A DNA stretch of 48,609 nucleotides from Herpetosiphon llansteffanensis (GTDB lineage: Bacteria > Chloroflexota > Chloroflexia > Chloroflexales > Herpetosiphonaceae). This document shows positions 42,287-48,609 of the stretch, piece after piece. The stretch spans positions 1-48,609 of the forward strand of contig NZ_PUBZ01000104.1 in NCBI RefSeq assembly GCF_003205875.1, read 5' to 3'. A program made the translations under genes and the position numbers. Position 1 is the stretch's first letter, and every line of letters begins with the position of its first letter. Below the pieces are notes generated by a model, which did not search any database, was not told the origin of the DNA, and saw only the letters and a list, made by a program, of their open reading frames with translations.

Positions 42287-42889
42287 TTACAATTCATCGC
42301 GTTCGAGCCATTTGGCAATGCTGGTTGGTGCTTTGAAATTGGTCACATCGTGTAACACTTCATCAAGCGTGCTGCGAATTGAGATAAAGCGTCGATGTTC
42401 GGGAGCCACAAAGCCTTGGCTGACCGCCGCTTCGATAAAGGTCAGCAGCGGGTCATAATAGCCTTTGACATTCCAGACCACAATGGGTTTGGCGTGAATG
42501 CCAAGCTGGGCCCAGGTTAAAATCTCAAATAACTCTTCGAACGTGCCTAAACCACCGGGAAGCGCGATAAAGGCGTTTGAGCGTTCGGCCATCATTGCTT
42601 TGCGTTCGTGCATACTGCGCACAACAAAGCGTTGCGATAAACGGGGGTGGGCAACTTCTTTTAAAAACAGGCCATCGGGAATAATGCCCTCGACATAGCC
42701 GCCAGCTTCCAGCGCGCTATTAGCCAAAATGCCCATCAAGCCATTGGAAGAACCACCATAGACTAAACCGAAACCGCGTTGCGCGGTAGCGATTCCAAGT
42801 TCCCTAGCAGCATTGCTATAATCGGGTTGCGCTCCATTGCGCGAACCACAGAACACACACACACTAAATCCTGGTCGTTTGCTTGTCAT
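42287..42889 (-). CDS. LOG-family protein (TIGR00730; cytokinin riboside monophosphate hydrolase-like)
   Basis: A 200-residue Rossmann-fold protein. FCGSRNGAQ, LVYGGSSNGLMG and the signature PGGLGTFEELFE mark the LOG/lysine-decarboxylase-like group, which hydrolyses nucleotide 5'-monophosphates to release a base and ribose phosphate. GGSSNGLMG replaces the usual GGGxxGLMG, a modest change in a phosphate-binding loop. ATG 42889 is preceded by AAGGAG; an upstream in-frame start would be in the leader. Substrate in bacteria often unknown. Confidence 0.9.
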   Translation of the reverse strand: MTSKRPGFSVCVFCGSRNGAQPDYSNAARELGIATAQRGFGLVYGGSSNGLMGILANSALEAGGYVEGIIPDGLFLKEVAHPRLSQRFVVRSMHERKAMMAERSNAFIALPGGLGTFEELFEILTWAQLGIHAKPIVVWNVKGYYDPLLTFIEAAVSQGFVAPEHRRFISIRSTLDEVLHDVTNFKAPTSIAKWLERDEL

Positions 42890-43162
42890 GCCAATTCTGC
42901 TCCTTGTGTTGTTCCCTGCGGCACACTTCATCATAGCATGGAACCGCTTGCAATGAACTAAGCAAGATTTAAAAAAGGATCGATGCTTTTTGCTGCATGT
43001 AAGTGGCCCATGATCGAGCTTTCTCCGCTATTTATGATATTTTTGCAGTTTAGTTTGCTATACAAACAATATATAATTACTGAGCTACATGCTGATACAT
43101 AGTTATTAAATGCTGATGCTACGCTAGGCTTTGCGGCCAATTGCTACAAAAAAGGATTAGAA

Positions 43163-43843
43163 ATGGTTAACCCTGAGAAAGTGCTCCAAACCTTGCAGAT
43201 TTTGCGCGAACGCTTTGGGCCACGGGTTTTGCACACCCAACGCGATCCACTTGATGAATTGGTTTTGACGATTCTTTCGCAAAATACCTCTGATCGTAAC
43301 AGCGGGCGGGCCTTTCGCGAACTCAAAGGACGCTATCCAAGCTGGGCCGCAGTGCTTAACGCCGAATCAAGCGAGCTTGAAGCAACGATTCGGGTTGGCG
43401 GCTTGGCCAAAATCAAAGCGGCCCGAATTCAAAATACCTTGGCTGTCATTTTAGAACAACGCGGCGAATTTAGCCTCGATTTTTTGCGCGATTTAAGTCT
43501 GCACGAGGCACGCGCCTGGCTGACAGCCTTGCCTGGCATTGGCCCCAAAACTGCTGGCTGTGTGCTCTGTTTTGCCTGCAATCAGCCAGCAATGATTGTC
43601 GATACGCATATTCATCGGGTGGCCAAACGTATTGGCATGATCGGCCCCAAAGTTTCGGCAGATTCAGCGCACGATTTGTTGGAAGTAGTTGTGCCTGTTG
43701 ATCAGATGTATCAGTTTCATGTCAGTGTCTTGCTGCATGGCCGCCAAATTTGCCATGCCCAACGCCCAGCCTGCGAGCGCTGTCCATTAACCGAGATATG
43801 CGATTTTTATCAGAGAGTAGAGAGCATAGAACAGAGAGCATAG
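43163..43843 (+). CDS. nth: Endonuclease III (DNA glycosylase/AP lyase)
   Basis: A 226-residue HhH-GPD base-excision enzyme that removes oxidised pyrimidines and nicks abasic sites. The helix-hairpin-helix is LPGIGPKTAGC with K129 as the nucleophile, D147 in VDTHIHR is the catalytic Asp, and C197, C204, C207 and C213 (C-x6-C-x2-C-x5-C) form the [4Fe-4S] loop. The last ten codons (QRVESIEQRA) come from the CATAGAACAGAGAGCA word repeat, so the repeat supplies the stop codon. ATG 43163 follows AAAGGA. Intact enzyme with a short repeat-derived end. Confidence 0.93.
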   Translation: MVNPEKVLQTLQILRERFGPRVLHTQRDPLDELVLTILSQNTSDRNSGRAFRELKGRYPSWAAVLNAESSELEATIRVGGLAKIKAARIQNTLAVILEQRGEFSLDFLRDLSLHEARAWLTALPGIGPKTAGCVLCFACNQPAMIVDTHIHRVAKRIGMIGPKVSADSAHDLLEVVVPVDQMYQFHVSVLLHGRQICHAQRPACERCPLTEICDFYQRVESIEQRA

Positions 43844-44460
43844 AACAGAGCATGAAAGGCTATGGGCTATGGGCTATGGGGAACAGAATCTAGCGAATCT
43901 GTGCAATCTGTGGCTAAAAGCAATTCGTGGATCAAATGCTTAACGCAGAGGCGCAGAGAATCGATGACTATGTGCTGTAGGCTATGGGCTAGCGGAACAT
44001 CATTCGTGGAATTCGTGTCTAAAAACTATAGCTAATGGCCGAGGGATTGGTTGTTGGTTGTTGGTTGTTGGGGCTGGAGATCAGAAGGTATGGGAATGAT
44101 TTATAGGTATGTCAATAATTACCCAATAGCCAAAAGCCGAGCGCCTTATTTTCTCTCGAAGCACGATTCGCCGAGGGATTGGTTATCGAGGGTTGGGGGC
44201 TAGGGGTCAGAGGCTGGGGATTAGTCGCTCGTGCAATTCTCAAAGCCAATAGCCCAAAGCCAATAGCCTCTGCGTTAAATGTTGTCGGAGTCTGGAGGTT
44301 GGTCGTTCGTGCTAGTCCAATAGCCAATAGCCCAAAGCCAATAGCCTGATCCCTAAACCTGAGCAACAAAAACGATTGCGCTCAACACAAACGCTGTGCT
44401 CCAAACAGTTTGTTCGCCAATAAAACATATTCGGCTACGTGCTAGCATGATTTAATCATC
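43817..44460. repeat. Long mosaic of dispersed words after nth
   Basis: No gene. Words in order: CATAGAACAGAGAGCA tandem copies, GGCTATGGGCTATGGG, CGAATCTGTGCAATCTGTGG, AACGCAGAGGCGCAGAG, TTCGTGGAATTCGTGTCTAA, GGTTGGTTGTTGGTTG, GGGTTGGGGGCTAGGGGTCAG, and CAAAGCCAATAGCCCAAAGC twice (44243 and 44333). Many recur at 31 kb and 48.4 kb. The start lies inside the nth end. The rest to 44460 holds nothing clear. Confidence 0.7.
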
Positions 44461-44475
44461 TTACTCATGCGATTG

Positions 44476-44523
44476 TTGTGAAAATAGGCTGAATCTGCTA
44501 AGATACGCTCTGAAACCGGTTCC
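44476..44523 (+). promoter_or_regulatory. Promoter and LacI-like operator of the beta-glucosidase
   Basis: TTGTGA (44476-44481) and TAAGAT (44499-44504) are 17 bases apart. GAAACCGGTTCC (44512-44523), a palindrome with one mismatch and a central CCGG, covers the expected transcription start. The arrangement matches LacI-type repression as at the GH5 gene. The leader to the ATG is about 130 bases. Confidence 0.65.
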
Positions 44524-44652
44524 AAACGTGGTTTTAAGCGAAATCAAGCAAAAAGCCCATTGCCAAGCGTCGCAACCTACCGTACAATAGCGGGCGTGGG
44601 GCAATGCGGCTAGAGTATGCAGACACTGCATGTCTGCAAGGAGTACTCCGGC

Positions 44653-46011
44653 ATGACTCAGCGTGCTTTTCCTTCCGATTTCCTCTGGGGTTCCGCTACA
44701 TCGTCGTATCAAATTGAGGGCGCTGCGTTTGCCGATGGCCGTAGCGAATCAATCTGGGATCGTTTTTGCAAACAACCTGGCGCTATTATTGATCAATCAA
44801 ACGGTGATATTGCCTGCGATCATTACAATCGCTATCGTGATGACGTGGCTTTGATGGCGCGTTTGGGCTTGCAAGCCTATCGTTTTTCGGTGGCTTGGCC
44901 ACGCGTTTTGCCAAATGGCCGCGGTGCGGTCAATCAGGCAGGCTTGGATTTCTATCGGCGTTTGGTTGATGAACTTTTGCAACACAATATTCGGCCATTT
45001 GTAACGCTCTATCACTGGGATTTGCCCCAAATTCTCGAAGATCAAGGCGGCTGGCCGGTGCGTGCCACAGCCGAAGCTTTTGTCGAATATGCCGATGCGG
45101 TTAGCCGCGCTTTGGGCGATACGGTCAAAGATTGGATTACCCACAACGAGCCATGGTGTGCTGGCTTGCTTGGCTACCAAAACGGCGAGCACGCTCCAGG
45201 CCGCAAAAATTGGAATGACGGCCTCAAGGCCAGCCACCACTTGTTGCTCTCGCACGGCTGGGCTGTCGATGTGATTCGGCGCAACGTTCCCCAAGCAAGC
45301 GTTGGGATTACCCTCAACTTTACGCCAGCCATGCCTGCTTCGCGCAGCACCGAAGATCTGAATGCCACACGGCACTTCGATGGCTTCTTCAATCGTTGGT
45401 TCCTCGACCCAGTGTATGGCCGCGAGTATCCTGCCGATATGGTGCGCGATTACACTGAGCTTGGCTATTTGCCCAATGGCCTCGATTTCGTCCAAGATGG
45501 CGATTACAAGGCGATGGCTGCAACCACCGATTTCTTGGGCGTAAACTACTACAGCCGCGCTGTGCTTCACGATCCCAAAACTGGCACCGCGCCTAAACTT
45601 GATTCGGAATACACCGATATTGGCTGGGAAGTGTATCCGCAAGGCTTGGGCGATTTGCTCAAGCGCTTGGCATTTGCCTACAACCCAGGCAAAATCTATG
45701 TGACTGAAAATGGTGCTAGCTACAACGACGGCCCCGATGCCAATGGCGAAGTCAACGACACTCGCCGCACTCAATATCTGCACGATCACCTGAGCGTTTG
45801 CTCTGATGCAATCGCCGCAGGCGTGCCCTTGGCTGGCTATTTCGTGTGGTCGTTGATGGATAACTTTGAATGGGCCAAGGGCTATAGCCAACGCTTCGGC
45901 GTGGTTTGGGTCAATTATGAAACCCAAGAACGGATTCCCAAGGCCAGCGCCCACTGGTATAGCCGCGTGGTCAAGGCCAATGCAGTCCAACCATTGGAAG
46001 TTTTAGCCTAA
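44653..46011 (+). CDS. bglA: GH1 beta-glucosidase
   Basis: A 452-residue intracellular GH1 enzyme. FPSDFLWGSATSSYQIEGA opens the barrel, E166 in THNEPW is the acid/base and E352 in YVTENGA the nucleophile, and the aglycone segment WSLMDNFEWAKGYSQRFGVVWVNY is complete. The length is standard and there is no signal peptide. I start at ATG 44653, nine bases after AAGGAG, not at the upstream in-frame ATG 44617. It hydrolyses cello-oligosaccharides or other beta-glucosides, plausibly products of the secreted GH5. A palindromic operator precedes it. It converges with the next gene without a spacer: the two stop codons are adjacent. Confidence 0.95.
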   Translation: MTQRAFPSDFLWGSATSSYQIEGAAFADGRSESIWDRFCKQPGAIIDQSNGDIACDHYNRYRDDVALMARLGLQAYRFSVAWPRVLPNGRGAVNQAGLDFYRRLVDELLQHNIRPFVTLYHWDLPQILEDQGGWPVRATAEAFVEYADAVSRALGDTVKDWITHNEPWCAGLLGYQNGEHAPGRKNWNDGLKASHHLLLSHGWAVDVIRRNVPQASVGITLNFTPAMPASRSTEDLNATRHFDGFFNRWFLDPVYGREYPADMVRDYTELGYLPNGLDFVQDGDYKAMAATTDFLGVNYYSRAVLHDPKTGTAPKLDSEYTDIGWEVYPQGLGDLLKRLAFAYNPGKIYVTENGASYNDGPDANGEVNDTRRTQYLHDHLSVCSDAIAAGVPLAGYFVWSLMDNFEWAKGYSQRFGVVWVNYETQERIPKASAHWYSRVVKANAVQPLEVLA

Positions 46012-47340
46012 TTAAGTTGTCGTGGTGGCGGATTTGCGCTTGCTGATCCGCCATCGTCCGTAGCACGCTCCCAAGCCAACCCCAAGCCACAATCCTAGCC
46101 AGCTTAGGGTTCGCCACGGCCAAACTGAACCTTGTAAGGCTAATGGCTGGCGATACTCCATGCGTTTTGCTGCAAATTGCGCACTCGCTTGATCTTGATC
46201 ACGTGCAAATCGCTCAAGTGCCAAGCCAAAATAATTGCTATGTTGAGCCAGATCGATGCTTTCATAGCCAATGTTATGCTGTTGTGCCCATGGTTGAGCT
46301 TGTTTATTATCCCCAAAGCCTAGCAACCTATCGATTGGCGGTGCTGCTTCAGCCTGAAAGCGTGGAACAAGTTGTAATCCATGCGCTGAACGAACGCTTG
46401 GCTCAGCAGCAATTGTGCGAAAATCATAGACCCACGAGCCAGTATAGACATCAAAAAATGCTGCCAACGCCAACTCGTCAATTCCCTGCTCAAGCCAAAT
46501 GCCCATGGTCTGTTTCGGCCAATAGAATGCTGCATTCAGCAGATACACGCTATCGCTTGGTGCAATGCTATAGGCTTGCATGGTAGCGCTTGCAAGATAC
46601 CGCTGATCGGAATAATTAATGGTTTGAGCAAGTTGTTGGCTCACTGCTAAACCGTGAGTTTTTTGCAAGAAATAGAGGGTTGCATCAATCCCTGAGGTTA
46701 GCCCAGCAGTGGTGATGATCTGCTGATTTGTATCGACATAACGTTGATTATTTTGCCATTGTACCTGTGGATAACGCTGCGCCAAACTACCAAGATCGGC
46801 CCAATGTGCTGTGGCGGGCAAACCATTAAGCAAGCCGCTTTCTGCCAGAACTTCGGCTCCAGTGCACCATGCCATTAAAAGGCTGGCTGGCTGGCGTTGT
46901 TGGCGCAGCCATGCCAAAACTGGCTGATTTTCACTAGCCTGAATCTCAGTGATTGCTGGCACGATGATCAGCGCTGGTGGTTGGGTAAGCAGCGCTGCTA
47001 AGCTAGCAAACGAGTGATCTGGCAGCACATCCAGCCCACCGCTCAAACTACGCACACTCGTCGTTTCAGCGACGATATAGAGATTGTACAGTCCAGTTTT
47101 GGCTAATAACGCATATGGGGCTAGCACATCAGTAATTTCGCTGACTGTATTGCCCAGTACAATTACCGCAGTGGGTTTTTGGGCATTATGGTGTTTTAGT
47201 TGTATTTGAATGTTGGGATTATTATTGCGCATACTCATAGCAATTTGCATTGAGTAATAGCTGCCAATGCTGGCGGCAAGCACCAACGGCAGGCATGCGA
47301 GCAGCAGGTAGCTCAAGCGGCGAAAAAGACGTTTTAACAT
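46012..47340 (-). CDS. Membrane-anchored DJ-1/PfpI-like protein, tandem domains
   Basis: A 442-residue protein with an N-terminal membrane helix (about 10-35) and a C-terminal one (about 410-432). The first DJ-1/PfpI domain (about 55-230) keeps the nucleophile elbow MAWCTGAEVLAESGLL (C159), and the ending IITTAGLTSGIDATLYFL. A second, degenerate DJ-1-like module (about 270-370) begins TMGIWLEQGIDELALAAFFDVY and lacks an evident Cys. Its start overlaps the GlxA-type regulator stop by seven bases (ATGTTAA), so both are translated together. The topology would place the domains outside the membrane. Function unknown. Confidence 0.75.
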   Translation of the reverse strand: MLKRLFRRLSYLLLACLPLVLAASIGSYYSMQIAMSMRNNNPNIQIQLKHHNAQKPTAVIVLGNTVSEITDVLAPYALLAKTGLYNLYIVAETTSVRSLSGGLDVLPDHSFASLAALLTQPPALIIVPAITEIQASENQPVLAWLRQQRQPASLLMAWCTGAEVLAESGLLNGLPATAHWADLGSLAQRYPQVQWQNNQRYVDTNQQIITTAGLTSGIDATLYFLQKTHGLAVSQQLAQTINYSDQRYLASATMQAYSIAPSDSVYLLNAAFYWPKQTMGIWLEQGIDELALAAFFDVYTGSWVYDFRTIAAEPSVRSAHGLQLVPRFQAEAAPPIDRLLGFGDNKQAQPWAQQHNIGYESIDLAQHSNYFGLALERFARDQDQASAQFAAKRMEYRQPLALQGSVWPWRTLSWLGLWLGVGLGACYGRWRISKRKSATTTT

Positions 47341-48308
47341 GAAACTAGCTCCTGATTAGGCCGATGTTGCTTGGGAGTTGTGCCAAAGTTGCGCTGCCAA
47401 AGCCGCCGAAAATGGCGCGCATCGCTAAAACCTACTTGTTGCGCAACCTGCTCAATGCTCCACGCTGGATTATTGAGTAAGGTCGCAGCAAGTTCGAGCC
47501 GCAGTTGTTGCTGATAGCTAATTGGGGTTAGGCCAATTGTTGCGCGAAACGCTCGATTCAGGGAACGTACGCTGAGTTTGGCAATGTCAGCCAATTGTTC
47601 GAGGCTAATGCTTTCGCTCATGTGCTCAGCCAAATAATCTTGGGCACGATGCACCCCGAGATGCAGATGATTGCGATATTGCAAATAGATGCTGTGTTGG
47701 GCTTGTTGACCACTGCGCCGCAAATAAAGCACTAATTGACGGGCAATTTTGGCGACGATTAATGAGCCATAATCTTGCTCAACCAGCGCCAGCGCCAGAT
47801 CAATCCCCGTGCTAATGCCTGCACTGGTGATAATTTGTTCAGCTTGAATGTATAACACATTAGCGCGAACATGGGCTTTGGGGTAGCGCTGTTGTAATAA
47901 TTCAATTGCTGACCAATGGGTGGTGCATGCGCGTTGATCGAGCAATCCTGCCTCGCCCAACACAAATGCGCCGCTACAAATTGCCGCGATTCGGCAGCCA
48001 AGCGTGGCCGCAGTTTGCAGCCAACTAATGATCGTAGGGTCGATTGGCTGGGCTTGGTTGGCATAAGCATCAAGCTGAACCCCTGGAATTAAAATTGTTG
48101 CTTCAGGCTGTAATTCAACTAAACCCGATTGGGTTTGCAGCACTAAACCTTGAGCACTAACGACGCTTGAATCTATACCACAAAAATGTAATTGGTAGCC
48201 TGCGCCTTGCAAACTTGCTTCGTAAAATACTTGGCTTGGCCCAGCGCAATCGAGTAATTGCACTGCTGGCAATAGCAACACATAGATTGGCCTGATAATC
48301 TCAGTCAT
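47334..48308 (-). CDS. GlxA-family AraC-type regulator with DJ-1/PfpI domain
   Basis: A 324-residue transcriptional regulator. Residues 1-190 are a DJ-1/PfpI sensor (LLLPAVQLLDCAGPSQVF, AAICSGAFVLGEAGLLD with C111, IITSAGISTGIDLALALVE) and residues about 220-315 an AraC-type double helix-turn-helix (ISLEQLADIAKLSVRSLNRAF, IEQVAQQVGFSDARHFRRLW). GlxA-type regulators often control amino-acid or amine catabolism; the ligand is unknown here. ATG 48308 is preceded by GAGGA. The downstream gene encodes a membrane protein with a related DJ-1 domain. Confidence 0.9.
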   Translation of the reverse strand: MTEIIRPIYVLLLPAVQLLDCAGPSQVFYEASLQGAGYQLHFCGIDSSVVSAQGLVLQTQSGLVELQPEATILIPGVQLDAYANQAQPIDPTIISWLQTAATLGCRIAAICSGAFVLGEAGLLDQRACTTHWSAIELLQQRYPKAHVRANVLYIQAEQIITSAGISTGIDLALALVEQDYGSLIVAKIARQLVLYLRRSGQQAQHSIYLQYRNHLHLGVHRAQDYLAEHMSESISLEQLADIAKLSVRSLNRAFRATIGLTPISYQQQLRLELAATLLNNPAWSIEQVAQQVGFSDARHFRRLWQRNFGTTPKQHRPNQELVSC

Positions 48309-48609
48309 ACTGAATCCTCAAACTGGTTTGTCGCAACGATCTGGCCATAAGCATAGCTGGCAAAAATCGCTGCTACAAGCCTCAATCGCGCCAATCAGCG
48401 GACTGATTTGGCCAAATGGAGAACATAGAGCAAAGAGCATAGAACATAGAGCATATTGGCCAAACAATTAATTCACGAAGAATGAAACCGCGAAGGACAC
48501 GAAGGGCACGAATACGTATTTTTAGCCACAGATTCCACAGATTAGCTCAGATTTATTTTCCAATAGCCCAAAGCCTAGAGACTAATCCCCGATCCCCAAT
48601 CCCCAATCC
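48309..48609. repeat. Promoter region and dispersed-word mosaic at the window end
   Basis: The first 100 bases hold the promoter region of the GlxA-type gene. From about 48420 the words return: ACATAGAGCATAGAACATAGA variants, CGAAGGACACGAAGGGCACG, GCCACAGATTCCACAGATTA, CCAATAGCCCAAAGCC and CCCCGATCCCCAATCCCC. No gene seen. Confidence 0.65.

Noticed and set aside
42958-43162. tRNA or small RNA gene in the gap before nth
   Set aside because: No cloverleaf or strong hairpin seen; only AT-rich promoter-like sequence.
44797-45990. 397-codon minus-strand frame opposite the beta-glucosidase
   Set aside because: Antisense shadow of a confident GH1 gene.

Overview
The window looks like a piece of a Chloroflexota chromosome, most likely Herpetosiphon or a close relative. 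This is inferred from about 50% GC, a MalT-type LuxR regulator, CSLREA/choice-of-anchor beta-helix proteins, a (TPTNTP)n-rich surface protein, S74-chaperoned fibre protein, many GC-rich CCCCTCACCCC intergenic repeats and mosaics of short dispersed words. No rRNA, tRNA, CRISPR array or intact prophage was seen.

Layout. 0.1-8.2 kb: SET-domain protein, membrane STAS protein, DUF4386 membrane protein with a small N-terminal fusion, a large LuxR-family ATPase regulator that diverges from a stand-alone hisD, and a DUF6438 lipoprotein, separated by composite GC-rich repeats. 8.6-20.1 kb is a secretome island on the + strand: two tandemly duplicated CSLREA beta-helix proteins (leader hairpin and terminator duplicated with them), an S74 fibre protein translationally coupled to a Thr-Pro repeat protein, a GH5 glucanase with a nested F5/8C domain and a fascin-like tail, a small lipoprotein, and a GH19 chitinase with twin CBMs. 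20.4-23.8 kb holds a group of small immunity-like genes (SUKH/SMI1-like and unknowns) and a frameshifted unknown gene. 23.9-25.8 kb is a four-PPC-domain secreted protein. 26.1-29.0 kb is a compact minus-strand housekeeping run, tlyA-pcm-M50 protease-tpiA. 29.2-33.7 kb has an alpha/beta hydrolase, a decayed transposase, a flavodoxin-like gene and a MerR regulator upstream of an NmrA-type reductase. 34.0-42.2 kb is one giant secreted protein gene interrupted by a single in-frame TAA. 42.3-48.3 kb has a LOG-family gene, nth (endonuclease III), a GH1 beta-glucosidase with a LacI-like operator, and a GlxA-type AraC regulator overlapping a membrane-anchored DJ-1/PfpI protein related to its sensor domain.

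How they fit together. The secreted chitinase, GH5 and GH1 enzymes and the fibre and adhesin-like proteins suit a gliding, polymer-degrading or predatory filament (inference). Three promoters in or near this set carry palindromes with a shared CCGG centre, which suggests LacI-like control. The most novel-looking signal is a short C-terminal tail, roughly aromatic-x(2-3)-[IVL]Y[LIMA]P-x(2-4)-R/K, shared by five secreted proteins with otherwise different architectures: the two CSLREA proteins, the Thr-Pro protein, the PPC protein and the giant protein. It behaves like an undescribed sorting or anchoring signal. Other points of interest are the composite two-hairpin repeat with terminal inverted repeats, the dispersed-word mosaics that reach into the end of nth, an apparently leaderless regulator transcript, a MerR-type 19-bp-spacer promoter, and structured leaders before secreted-protein genes.
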